A stretch of DNA of 36,211 nucleotides from Candidatus Nomurabacteria bacterium (lineage in GTDB: Bacteria; Patescibacteriota; Minisyncoccia; Phycocordibacterales; UBA9973): contig CALRBJ010000004.1 in the NCBI GenBank assembly GCA_943354205.1, positions 1-36,211 of the forward strand, given 5' to 3'. Of this stretch, positions 1 to 7,769 are shown in pieces; within the stretch, counting starts at the first letter, position 1, and each line of letters opens with the position of its first letter. The notes under the pieces are model-generated. The model was not told the DNA's origin, did no database searches, and saw only the letters and a program-made list of their open reading frames with translations. Made by a program: the position numbers and the translations under genes.

Positions 1-1827
1 GGACAGCCGAAGATTATCGAGAATATCGAGGGGGCGCGGACGACGCCGTCGATCGTTGCCGTGGCGAAAAATGGCGACCGATTGGTGGGGCTTCTTGCCA
101 AGCGCCAAGGCGTGACGAATCCGGAGAATACGATTTACGGTATCAAGCGCTTCATGGGGCACAAGTTCGACGATCCGGAAGTGCAGAAGGATATGAAGAC
201 GATGTCGTTCAAGATTCAGAAGGGCGCGGACGGCGGAGTGGAAGTGAAAATCGGAAATGAATGGAAGCGACCGGAAGAGATTTCCGCGATGATACTCGGC
301 AAGATCAAGGCCGATGTGGAAGCCAAGCTCGGCGAAAAGATTACCGAAGCCGTCATCACCGTGCCGGCATATTTCAACGATGCGCAGAGAAAGGCGACGA
401 AGGACGCGGGAGCGATCGCCGGACTCGATGTGAAGCGCATCATCAACGAACCAACTGCTGCCGCGCTCGCGTATGGATTTAATTCAAAGAAAAATGAAAA
501 GATAGTGGTGTACGACTTTGGTGGAGGCACCTTCGACGTGTCCGTACTCGAAGTGGGCGATGATGTGATAGAAGTAAAATCTACCGATGGCGACAGCCAC
601 ATGGGCGGTCGCGATATCGACCACAAAATAATCGGTTGGATTGCTGATGAATTCAAGAAGCAGTCCGGCGTGGATGTGCGTGGTGACATGCTCGCTCTTC
701 AGCGTTTAGACGAAGCAGCGGAAAAGGCCAAGATTGAACTCTCTACCGCCGTTGAAACTGAAATAAATATTCCATTCATCACTTCTACTGCCGCCGGCCC
801 GCAACACCTTTTGATTAAAATGACTCGCGCGCAGTTAGAGTCCATCGCCGATGAATTTGTATCTCGTTCTATCGAGATCACTCGTCGCGCGCTCGAGGCC
901 TCGCCATTTAAAATGGGTGAGATAAATGAAATCATCATGGTCGGTGGACAAACTCGCATGCCAAAAATCGTGGAGGAAGTGAAGAAACTTTTCGGTGGCA
1001 AAGCGCCAAACCTCTCTATCAACCCGGACGAAGTCGTCGCCCTAGGGGCAGCCGTGCAAGGCGGTGTGCTTCGCGGAGAAGTGCGCGATGTCTTGCTTCT
1101 TGATGTCATTCCGCTTTCACTCGGTATTGAAACGCTCGGCGGAGTAGCCACAAAACTCATAGATAGAAACACAACTATTCCATCTTCTAAATCACAAGTA
1201 TTTTCTACCGCAGCCGACAATCAAACCAGCGTGGAAATCCACATCACTCAAGGCGAGCGCCCAATGGCCTCGGACAATAAATCGCTCGGACGATTTATCT
1301 TGGATGGTATTCCTCCAGCTCCGCGCGGTATACCACAAGTGGAGGTGACTTTTGATGTCGATGCCAATGGTATTTTAAATGTCACCGCAAAAGATAAAGC
1401 ATCTGGTAAAGCACAGAGCATTCGCATCGAAGCTTCTGGTGGTTTGAAAGATGAAGATATAAAACGCATGCAAGCCGATGCTGAAGCTCATGCCGATGAA
1501 GACAAAATTAAAAAAGAAAATGCCGATGCAAAGAACACGGCCGAGATGATGCTCTTTACCGCCGAGAAATCTTTGAAAGATTTTGGTGATAAGGTTACTC
1601 CAGAAATAAAATCTGGCGTAGAAGCAAAAATGGCCGAGCTTCGCACGGCCAAAGAAGGCACCGATATGGCAGCCATAAAATCAGCCACTGAAGCCCTCTC
1701 GGTAGAAATGCAAAAGATCGGCGAAGCGATGCAAAAGGCCGGAGTACCTCCGACCGAGGCGCCAAACCCAAATGAACCCGAAATAAAAGACGCCGAGGCG
1801 ACCGATGTGCCACCGGAAAATAAATAA
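1..1827 (+). CDS. dnaK: Chaperone DnaK (Hsp70), 5'-truncated by window edge
   Basis: ATP-driven Hsp70 chaperone that works with DnaJ (encoded at 10125) and GrpE. The reading frame is already open at base 1, with codons reading GQPKIIENIEGARTTPS, so the true start lies outside the window and roughly 20-25 N-terminal residues, including the first phosphate loop, are missing. The ATPase domain is otherwise complete: VPAYFNDAQRKATKDAG, the second phosphate motif DFGGGTFDVSVLE, and the adenosine motif IIMVGGQTRMP. The substrate-binding domain starts near the linker DVLLLDVIPLSLGIET and the C-terminal helical lid ends in an acidic tail. A canonical AKRQ context is preceded by GLL instead of the usual GQP. 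It stops at TAA and is followed at once by a strong terminator. Identity is certain; the only uncertainty is the unseen start. Confidence 0.98.
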   Translation, partial: GQPKIIENIEGARTTPSIVAVAKNGDRLVGLLAKRQGVTNPENTIYGIKRFMGHKFDDPEVQKDMKTMSFKIQKGADGGVEVKIGNEWKRPEEISAMILGKIKADVEAKLGEKITEAVITVPAYFNDAQRKATKDAGAIAGLDVKRIINEPTAAALAYGFNSKKNEKIVVYDFGGGTFDVSVLEVGDDVIEVKSTDGDSHMGGRDIDHKIIGWIADEFKKQSGVDVRGDMLALQRLDEAAEKAKIELSTAVETEINIPFITSTAAGPQHLLIKMTRAQLESIADEFVSRSIEITRRALEASPFKMGEINEIIMVGGQTRMPKIVEEVKKLFGGKAPNLSINPDEVVALGAAVQGGVLRGEVRDVLLLDVIPLSLGIETLGGVATKLIDRNTTIPSSKSQVFSTAADNQTSVEIHITQGERPMASDNKSLGRFILDGIPPAPRGIPQVEVTFDVDANGILNVTAKDKASGKAQSIRIEASGGLKDEDIKRMQADAEAHADEDKIKKENADAKNTAEMMLFTAEKSLKDFGDKVTPEIKSGVEAKMAELRTAKEGTDMAAIKSATEALSVEMQKIGEAMQKAGVPPTEAPNPNEPEIKDAEATDVPPENK

Positions 1828-1837
1828 AAGTAATTCA

Positions 1838-1870
1838 CAGAAAAAATCCCCATCGAGGGGATTTTTTCTG
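1838..1870 (+). terminator. Rho-independent terminator of dnaK
   Basis: Perfect 14-bp inverted repeat (arms 1838-1851 and 1857-1870, loop ATCGA) with a GC core CCCC/GGGG flanked by A6 and T6 tracts. It ends directly at the -10 box of the next gene, so terminator and promoter are back to back. Confidence 0.95.
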
Positions 1871-1876
1871 TATAAT
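1871..1876 (+). promoter_or_regulatory. -10 box TATAAT for the lipase-like gene
   Basis: TATAAT lies 7 nt before the GTG at 1884, so the expected transcription start falls on or one base before the start codon: a leaderless mRNA. The -35 region would overlap the dnaK terminator arm. Confidence 0.7.
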
Positions 1877-1883
1877 TATTTGT

Positions 1884-4800
1884 GTGAAAAAATATATTTT
1901 CCTGTTTTTATTTTTATTCTCCTTTTTTCTGTTTTCAAATCCAAGGGTATTTGCTGATCTCGCCACCGGCCAAATCACCGAAGATACCACGATAGGTCCA
2001 GAAAACAATCCTTACGATTTTATAAATACCGGTGTCCATATTCATCCTGGGGTCACACTCACTGTTTTACCGGGCGTAGAATTTCTCTCTACTGGTTTTT
2101 ACAATGAAGGCACTTTAAATGCGCTTGGCACTGAATCAAGCAGGATCAATTTCAATAATACAAATTTCTTTACCGCATCTCTGTCTACCACAAATATTAG
2201 CTATGCTGATTTTGATGGAGCAGATGCTTGGTTTGCCAATCAGGGCGCGATGAATGTGGACCACACGAATATAAGCAATGTGGACGCCACAGCTTTTTCT
2301 AGTTGGCACTATCCGGCGACCCTAAATTTAAGTTATGTTAATTTTTCAAACATAAATGGCAGTGCGATAGAGATGTTTCAAGGCATACCCCTTGTGATCG
2401 ATCATTCTACTTTTGATACAGGACAGATTGGTATTCTAATCACAGATGGGTCGAGCCTAGACGCTGATCACTTGCTAATAAAAAATCAAACTATTTCTGG
2501 AATAGAGAGCTTGAATGATGCGCAATTGATGCGTATAAAAAATAGTGAAATTACACAAAACAATGTAGGTATTTATGCAAGCGTAAATGAGCAAGTAGAC
2601 ATTTCTGGCAACAGCATACATGGCAATACTATGGGTGCAAAAGTCGATAGTGCGCCAGACTTGGATTTCTCCGGCAATTGGTGGGGAAGCGCTAGCGGGC
2701 CTACGCATGCGAGCAACCCTGGTGGAACTGGCGATGCTATTTCTGACAATATTATTTATTCAAATTTTCTGACCGAAGATCCATTCAACCCAACCCCGCC
2801 TCCTCCGCCAACCAAAGATCCGGTTATTTTGATTCCGGGGATAATGGGCTCGGAACTAAATAAAAATTACGGAGATTTTGGGAATATTTGGGCGAATATT
2901 ATAGATATATTAACCCCTGGTCCTGATAGTTTCTTGAATGATTTATCTTTGAATTTAGACGGAAGTGAAAATTCTAGTTTCCCGATGACTGTCGGTGATA
3001 TTATTCGTCATACTATGGTTGGTTTTATAGATAATCATGTTTTTGATGGCATGATTTCTACACTCGAATTAGGGGGATATATGGAGGGTACAGATCTTTT
3101 TGTATTTCCTTACGATTGGCGTAAAGATAATTCTGAGTCAGCACTTTTATTAAAAAATAAAATAGAACAAGTACTCGCCCAAACTGGTAAAACGAAAGTA
3201 GACATCATCGCGCACAGCATGGGTGGGTTGGTGGCAAAGAAATATATTGCCGACAATGGCGCAAATAGTATAGACCAATTAATTTTCCTCGGTACCCCAC
3301 ACTTGGGTGCGCCGAAAGCATTTAAAGCTCTAATGTATGGAGATGATATGGGAGGAAATCTTTTTGGCAAAATTCATTTTCTAAATCCAAATAGAGTAAA
3401 AATAATTTCTCAAAATATGCCGGCCACATACCAGCTTTTACCAAGCAGAAAATATGTAGACACAAATGGCAATAAATATGTCACAGATTTGGTCACTCAA
3501 TATTTATCTGGATCTGGCAATAATAACTATCTTTTAAATTATGACGACACAAATACATTTATGATCAACCAAGGTAGAAATTCATCCATGATTCCTCTCG
3601 CCGACAATTTTCACGGAAGTATAGATAGTTTAGATTTGTCTGGTGTAAATACTTACAATTTTGCGGGCTGTGGTAGAGAAACTATCGGTAAAATTACGGC
3701 TACAAAAGAAAAAAGTACTACTTCAAATGGAGTTTCGATAAAAGACGATTACAAATTGAGCTACACAAATGGCGACGACACTGTGCCTTTGCTTTCGTCT
3801 GTCGTGAATTATGGTGAAAAATATTATGTAAAAGGTTTTAGCCACGGTTCTCTGCCGTCGGGCACAGGTGTGCCCGATACAGTGCTGGCTATTCTCTCTG
3901 GCGACAGTATTCCAACTTTTTCAAATATAAGCACGAGTATAAACCCATGTTTTGTTTCAGGCAAAGTCGTCAGTGCGCACAGCCCAGTGTCGCTTGATAT
4001 TTATGATAGCCAAAATTACCATACAGGGTTTGATATAAATGGCGATATTGAATACGGCATAGATGGGGTGTCTTATGATGAAATAGAGGGTGTGAAGTAT
4101 GCTTTCTTGCCGGAGGGCGCGGATTATAGGGTGGTCACTCGTGCTACCGATACCGGCGCATACGATTTTTATGTGGAAGAAATCGCCAGTGACGACACAA
4201 AGACAGCCGAGTATTATTGGAATGAAGTACCGCTCGATACTTTGAATGCAAATGCAGAAATAGATATTACAAGTGGCTCGCAAAATTATGAAATAAAAAT
4301 CGATGAGGATGGGGACAGCGTGTTTGAGAAAACCTTGATGCCAAGCTCTAGTCTTTCCGGGGCGCAATCGCTCGACACGATTCCTCCGCAAACAAGTGTG
4401 ACCACATCCGGGCAAACACTAGCGCTAGATTCTACAGACGATAATTCTGGCGTATTAAAAACAGAATATTCTACTGATAATACAAATTGGAATTTATACA
4501 CAAAATCATTTTCCACTGCTGGCACAGTATATTATTTTTCCACCGACAATGCCGGCAATATCGAGGCTATAAAAAGTGTAGATATGCCTACACCACCCTC
4601 AAACCCACCTTCTTCAGGCGGAGGAGGACATGCAGCTATTATTTTTCCACAAAGCCTAGATACTGTTGCATTTATTCCCCATGACAAGGGGGATAAAGGA
4701 GGTTTGATTAATTTGATTCCGAGCCCAGTATTAAAAAATATCGCATTCAACCCTCCAACCCCAAAACCCACTCAACCAAAAATAACAGAACAAAACCCGA

Positions 4801-4925
4801 CCACAAATACATTATCAGCCAACGCTGGAAGTGCTGGTATCCCGATAAAAGCCATAACGATAGTGGTGTCTGTCGGTATAATCGGTTGGGCGATTATTCT
4901 ATATAGGAAATTTTTGCTAAAATAA
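1884..4925 (+). CDS. Secreted, membrane-anchored LCAT-type lipase/acyltransferase with beta-helix
   Basis: A 1013-residue surface protein. Residues 1-24 form a signal peptide with a long Leu/Phe core. Residues ~30-295 are rich in Asn/Ile/Ser repeats typical of a right-handed beta-helix (parallel beta-helix repeats). A PPPPP linker leads into an alpha/beta-hydrolase domain of the lecithin:cholesterol acyltransferase type: VILIPGIMGSEL, nucleophile motif AHSMGG with Ser445, GTPHLGAPKAF, likely Asp631/632 in NGDDTVP and His654 in SHGS. Residues ~830-900 resemble an OmpL47/chitobiase C-terminal-like module (TEYSTDNTNW, YYFSTDNAGN). A Gly-rich segment follows, then a C-terminal transmembrane helix near 985-1005 with a KFLLK tail. 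The start is GTG, chosen because it opens the signal peptide and sits 7 nt after TATAAT. Role is inferred: hydrolysis or transfer of lipid acyl chains outside the cell, perhaps on host or environmental lipids. Substrate unknown. Confidence 0.85.
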   Translation: MKKYIFLFLFLFSFFLFSNPRVFADLATGQITEDTTIGPENNPYDFINTGVHIHPGVTLTVLPGVEFLSTGFYNEGTLNALGTESSRINFNNTNFFTASLSTTNISYADFDGADAWFANQGAMNVDHTNISNVDATAFSSWHYPATLNLSYVNFSNINGSAIEMFQGIPLVIDHSTFDTGQIGILITDGSSLDADHLLIKNQTISGIESLNDAQLMRIKNSEITQNNVGIYASVNEQVDISGNSIHGNTMGAKVDSAPDLDFSGNWWGSASGPTHASNPGGTGDAISDNIIYSNFLTEDPFNPTPPPPPTKDPVILIPGIMGSELNKNYGDFGNIWANIIDILTPGPDSFLNDLSLNLDGSENSSFPMTVGDIIRHTMVGFIDNHVFDGMISTLELGGYMEGTDLFVFPYDWRKDNSESALLLKNKIEQVLAQTGKTKVDIIAHSMGGLVAKKYIADNGANSIDQLIFLGTPHLGAPKAFKALMYGDDMGGNLFGKIHFLNPNRVKIISQNMPATYQLLPSRKYVDTNGNKYVTDLVTQYLSGSGNNNYLLNYDDTNTFMINQGRNSSMIPLADNFHGSIDSLDLSGVNTYNFAGCGRETIGKITATKEKSTTSNGVSIKDDYKLSYTNGDDTVPLLSSVVNYGEKYYVKGFSHGSLPSGTGVPDTVLAILSGDSIPTFSNISTSINPCFVSGKVVSAHSPVSLDIYDSQNYHTGFDINGDIEYGIDGVSYDEIEGVKYAFLPEGADYRVVTRATDTGAYDFYVEEIASDDTKTAEYYWNEVPLDTLNANAEIDITSGSQNYEIKIDEDGDSVFEKTLMPSSSLSGAQSLDTIPPQTSVTTSGQTLALDSTDDNSGVLKTEYSTDNTNWNLYTKSFSTAGTVYYFSTDNAGNIEAIKSVDMPTPPSNPPSSGGGGHAAIIFPQSLDTVAFIPHDKGDKGGLINLIPSPVLKNIAFNPPTPKPTQPKITEQNPTTNTLSANAGSAGIPIKAITIVVSVGIIGWAIILYRKFLLK

Positions 4926-4929
4926 TAAT

Positions 4930-5250
4930 ATGAATTTCAAATCTACATGGTGGGGAAAAATAATCTTAGTTTTTCTATCTTATGTTGTTTTTTGGTTTAT
5001 TTTTTATGGCGCAATATTTTTAATACCAGAAGATTCTTTCTACCTAAAAAAGAATCCCATTTTAGAACTAGTAATTCCATATATTTTTATTTTTGTTCCC
5101 GTAATAAGTTTTTTTATGGCAAAATTTCTTAAAATATCGTTGAATATAAAATATATGTATATACTTAATATTTTTCTTCTACCTGTCCTAATTTTAGTAA
5201 CTTTTTGGATTGAATTAGGAAGGTCCGTGCATCATTTGTTTAGTTTTTAA
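4930..5250 (+). CDS. Small three-helix membrane protein, unrecognised
   Basis: A 106-residue hydrophobic protein starting 4 nt after the lipase stop, so probably cotranscribed with it. Three likely transmembrane helices lie near residues 11-31, 45-66 and 75-95, with Lys-rich short loops and a C-terminal HHLFSF. The coding sequence is very AT-rich, like the preceding gene. I do not recognise a family. Its position suggests an accessory to the surface lipase, but nothing in the sequence proves this. Confidence 0.6.
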   Translation: MNFKSTWWGKIILVFLSYVVFWFIFYGAIFLIPEDSFYLKKNPILELVIPYIFIFVPVISFFMAKFLKISLNIKYMYILNIFLLPVLILVTFWIELGRSVHHLFSF

Positions 5251-5269
5251 ACCTACTTTTTAGGGATGC

Positions 5270-5275
5270 TATAAT
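5270..5275 (+). promoter_or_regulatory. Extended -10 box (TGC-TATAAT) of helicase gene
   Basis: TATAAT preceded by TGC, 9 nt before the ATG at 5285; predicted leader is about 3 nt. Confidence 0.7.
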
Positions 5276-5284
5276 ACTCCTCAC

Positions 5285-6940
5285 ATGACGCAAAATGAGG
5301 CATTGGACATATTGAAGACCGGAGCGAATGTATTCCTCACGGGCGAGCCGGGGGCGGGGAAAACGCACACTATTCGCGAATATGTGGCCTATTTGCGCGC
5401 TCACGGCATCGAGCCCTCTATCACAGCATCCTCGGGTATTGCCGCCACGCATATTCACGGGCAGACCATTCATTCTTGGGCCGGTATCGGCATAAAAAAT
5501 CATTTGAGCGATTACGATTTGGACGCGATGAGCAGTAAAGAATATTTGGTAAAAAAAATATCTCGCGCGACGGTTTTGATAATCGATGAAATTTCTATGC
5601 TTGGCGCCGGCACTTTGCAAATGGTAGATCAGGTTTGCCGTGCGATAAGGAACAACGACAGCGCATTTGGCGGGCTCCAAGTAGTGCTCGTCGGCGACTT
5701 TTTCCAGCTCCCGCCGATTTCAAGCTACGGTTCCAATTCCGAATTTGCGTATGAAAGCCCAGCTTGGAAATCTTTGTCTTTAATCACCTGCTATATCACC
5801 GAGCAACACCGCCAGGAGGACGGCGATTTACTCGCAGTGCTCTCGGCCATCCGCCGAAACGAAGTAGAAGAAATGCATTTTGAAAAACTGCAGTCGCGTA
5901 TCACTACAAAAGAGGCTAGTCCCGAAGGTATCACGCGTTTGTTTACCAAAAATGTTTCTGTCGATGCGCTCAACGACGAATCTTTAAAAAAAATTGTTGG
6001 CTTGGATTATGAATACGAGATGCAATCACAGGGTAAAGTTTCGATGGTGGAAGCTTTAAAAAAAGGATGCCTTTCGCCGGAAGTTTTGGTTTTAAAAAAA
6101 GATAGCGTGGTCATGTGTACTAAAAACAATATGAATGCTGGGTTTGTAAACGGCACATTGGGCAGGGTTGTCGATTTTCAAAAGGGAACTGATTATCCGA
6201 TCATCCAAACTCGCGACGGTCGCACCCTCACTATCGAACCTATGGAGTGGGTCGTCGAGGAGGACGGCAAAATCCGCGCGCGCATCACCCAAATACCTCT
6301 TCGCTTGGCCTGGGCGATCACCGTGCACAAGAGCCAAGGCATGTCGCTCGACTCCGCCGTCATGGACCTCTCGGACGTATTCGAATATGGGCAGGGCTAT
6401 GTGGCGCTCTCTCGCGTGCGCACTCTCTCGGGCATACATCTTTTTGGCTTAAATCAAAAATCTCTGCAAGTGCATCCCGAGGTAGCCTCGGTCGACGCGC
6501 ATTTTCGCCAAGTTTCCGACAAAGCCATGCATTCGTTCAGAGCTCTTGAAGAAAATGAATTGAAAAATATGCATGCCAATTTTATCCGCGCTTGCGGGGG
6601 TAATTTAGTGCCGGTGAAAAATGTTAAACCCGGTAAAAAAATATCCACCCAAGAAAAAACCTTGGCTCTTTTAGAAGCGGGCTTTACTATTTCAGGCATC
6701 GCCAAGGAGCGCGATCTAAACATCGGCACCATTATCGACCATGTGGATTATTTGGTAAAAAATGGCTCGTTTTCAAAAGAATCAGCGCTCAATCTATGCG
6801 ACCCTCGGCTCAAGCTCTCTTTGCCGATCATAAACAAAGCCTTTGATAAAAAGGGCACTATCGCGCTGGCTCCTGTGTTTTCGCACCTAAAAGGCGTTTA
6901 TTCATACGACGAGCTAAAGCTGGCCCGGGTGTTTTATTAG
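5285..6940 (+). CDS. PIF1/RecD-like superfamily 1B DNA helicase with C-terminal helix-turn-helix
   Basis: A 551-residue ATP-dependent DNA helicase. The Walker A motif GEPGAGKT is at residues 20-27, Walker B is VLIIDEISML, and motif III is VVLVGDFFQLPP. The C-terminal motor lobe carries ITVHKSQGMSLD and YVALSRVRTLSGI, the UvrD_C_2-type motifs V and VI typical of PIF1. After the motor, residues ~455-495 (TQEKTLALLEAGFTISGIA, then NIGTIIDHVDYLV) look like the helix-turn-helix domain found at the C-terminus of some RecQ and PIF1 proteins, which would add duplex contact. PIF1 relatives unwind G-quadruplex and replication intermediates; that role here is inferred by family. Monocistronic: own -10 box, and a small hairpin (6942-6962) follows the TAG. 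Confidence 0.92.
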   Translation: MTQNEALDILKTGANVFLTGEPGAGKTHTIREYVAYLRAHGIEPSITASSGIAATHIHGQTIHSWAGIGIKNHLSDYDLDAMSSKEYLVKKISRATVLIIDEISMLGAGTLQMVDQVCRAIRNNDSAFGGLQVVLVGDFFQLPPISSYGSNSEFAYESPAWKSLSLITCYITEQHRQEDGDLLAVLSAIRRNEVEEMHFEKLQSRITTKEASPEGITRLFTKNVSVDALNDESLKKIVGLDYEYEMQSQGKVSMVEALKKGCLSPEVLVLKKDSVVMCTKNNMNAGFVNGTLGRVVDFQKGTDYPIIQTRDGRTLTIEPMEWVVEEDGKIRARITQIPLRLAWAITVHKSQGMSLDSAVMDLSDVFEYGQGYVALSRVRTLSGIHLFGLNQKSLQVHPEVASVDAHFRQVSDKAMHSFRALEENELKNMHANFIRACGGNLVPVKNVKPGKKISTQEKTLALLEAGFTISGIAKERDLNIGTIIDHVDYLVKNGSFSKESALNLCDPRLKLSLPIINKAFDKKGTIALAPVFSHLKGVYSYDELKLARVFY

Positions 6941-6953
6941 CGCCCTGCTAGCA

Positions 6954-6978
6954 CCACAGGGCATCTCTGTGGTATAAT
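6954..6978 (+). promoter_or_regulatory. Promoter -10 with adjoining dyad upstream of SWIB gene
   Basis: TATAAT at 6973-6978 is immediately preceded by the dyad CCACAG-N7-CTGTGG (6954-6972), which occupies the promoter spacer. A second, competing inverted repeat GCCCTG/CAGGGC (6942-6962) overlaps its left half. The dyad could be an operator. The predicted leader is about 36 nt. Confidence 0.5.
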
Positions 6979-7020
6979 GGGCAAATCGCATTTTATTATA
7001 AAGTAACATAACTAAATTAT

Positions 7021-7275
7021 ATGGCGGAAAAAACATCTGCATTTATGAAACCAATGACTTTGAGTCCAGAGCTCGAAGCAGTAGTCGGAAAGGGCCCAAT
7101 GCCTCGCTCCGAAGTAGTGAAGGCTCTTTGGGTATATATAAAGAAGAATAATCTTCAAGACCCAAAGGCAAAGCGCAATATCGATGCCGACGCAAAGCTA
7201 AAGGAAGTATTCGGTGGCAAAGCGCGCGTAGACATGTTTGAAATGACAAAGCTCGTTTCAAAACACCTTTCGTAA
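7021..7275 (+). CDS. SWIB/MDM2-domain protein
   Basis: An 84-residue stand-alone SWIB domain. Recognisable features are FMKPMTLSPELEAVVG, PRSEVVKALWVYIKKNNLQD, the conserved RNIDADAKLKEVFGG segment and the C-terminal FEMTKLVSKHL helix. In eukaryotes SWIB domains occur in chromatin-remodelling subunits. In bacteria they occur mainly in Chlamydiae and in small CPR genomes, where a nucleoid or DNA-topology role has been proposed but is not settled. The gene has its own promoter with a dyad next to the -10 box, and a 20-codon ORF lies 11 nt downstream. Confidence 0.9.
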   Translation: MAEKTSAFMKPMTLSPELEAVVGKGPMPRSEVVKALWVYIKKNNLQDPKAKRNIDADAKLKEVFGGKARVDMFEMTKLVSKHLS

Positions 7276-7286
7276 TTTTAAATTTT

Positions 7287-7349
7287 ATGGCAAAAGGAAA
7301 CAATAGTCATAGAAAAGAAACAAAGAAGCCGAAAAAGGCGAAAAAATAG
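7287..7349 (+). CDS. Very small Lys-rich protein (20 aa)
   Basis: ATG-to-TAG frame of 20 codons reading MAKGNNSHRKETKKPKKAKK, placed between the SWIB gene (11 nt gap) and a strong terminator that begins 9 nt after its stop. Half of the residues are Lys or Arg and there is no hydrophobic core, so it is probably unstructured and nucleic-acid or ribosome binding. Short proteins with a similar KETKKPKK pattern are, as I recall, scattered through bacterial genomes without known function. The tight fit between gene and terminator is the main support for its being real. Cotranscription with the SWIB gene is likely. Confidence 0.6.
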   Translation: MAKGNNSHRKETKKPKKAKK

Positions 7350-7357
7350 TTTTTTTA

Positions 7358-7386
7358 CAAAAATCCAGATCGAGTCTGGATTTTTG
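7358..7386 (+). terminator. Rho-independent terminator after SWIB/small ORF unit
   Basis: Perfect 12-bp stem (arms 7358-7369 and 7375-7386, loop TCGAG) with flanking A and T tracts; TTTTGTTTT follows the TCTGGA arm. Confidence 0.93.
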
Positions 7387-7392
7387 TTTTAT

Positions 7393-7442
7393 TAGGACAA
7401 AAAGAGCATCTAGGGTAGAATGAGACCCGTATTTAGATACGG
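7393..7442 (+). promoter_or_regulatory. Promoter and structured leader of cold-shock gene
   Basis: A weak -35 like TAGGAC (7393-7398), 17-bp spacer, and -10 TAGAAT (7416-7421). The leader of about 57 nt opens with a perfect 6-bp hairpin CCGTAT-TTAG-ATACGG (7427-7442). Long structured leaders are known for cspA-type mRNAs; here it contrasts with the leaderless neighbours. Confidence 0.5.
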
Positions 7443-7484
7443 AAACATCGTCGAAGTTTCTCCCCCAATAATCATAAAAATCAC

Positions 7485-7691
7485 ATGAACCAAGGAACAA
7501 TCAAGACTTTGATGCAAGATGGAAAGACTTTTGGATTTATTTCTCGCGAAGGCGAGTCCAAAGACCTTTTCTTTCATGCAAACGAGCTTTCAGGTGTTGC
7601 ATACGGAGATTTGAAAGTCGGCGATGCCGTTACTTTTGAAATCGTAGATGGCGAAAAAGGCCCATCAGCTACAAAGGTATCTCGCGCATAG
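7485..7691 (+). CDS. Cold-shock domain protein
   Basis: A 68-residue single cold-shock domain (OB fold) that binds single-stranded RNA or DNA and melts secondary structure. RNP1-like KTFGFISREG and RNP2-like DLFFHANEL are present, followed by VGDAVTFEIVDGEKGPSATKV. The usual RNP1 Lys-Gly-Phe-Gly becomes Lys-Thr-Phe-Gly, and RNP2 reads DLFFH instead of D(V/I)FVH, but the aromatic surface is kept. Length matches the CspA family. It is monocistronic, with its own promoter, a hairpin leader and a strong terminator 9 nt past the stop. Confidence 0.95.
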   Translation: MNQGTIKTLMQDGKTFGFISREGESKDLFFHANELSGVAYGDLKVGDAVTFEIVDGEKGPSATKVSRA

Positions 7692-7699
7692 TAGTGCGA

Positions 7700-7728
7700 C
7701 AAAAATCCGCCGTTGTGGCGGATTTTTG
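7700..7728 (+). terminator. Rho-independent terminator of cold-shock gene
   Basis: Perfect 12-bp stem (arms 7700-7711 and 7717-7728, loop GTTGT) with GGCGGATTTTTG on the right arm and further Ts. Confidence 0.95.
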
Positions 7729-7756
7729 TTTTATAGACTAAACTATAATTTTATGT

Positions 7757-7762
7757 TAAAAT
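7757..7762 (+). promoter_or_regulatory. Extended -10 box (TGT-TAAAAT) of flavoprotein gene
   Basis: TAAAAT preceded by TGT, 7 nt before the ATG at 7770. An alternative TATAAT at 7744-7749 would give a leader of about 14 nt. Confidence 0.55.
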
Positions 7763-7769
7763 ACTTTGT

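Noticed and set aside
216..1853. Long open frames on the minus strand opposite dnaK (157, 173 and 121 residues)
   Set aside because: They mirror dnaK codons, have no promoter or start context, show Ser/Pro-rich nonsense composition, and the plus-strand frame is a certain gene.
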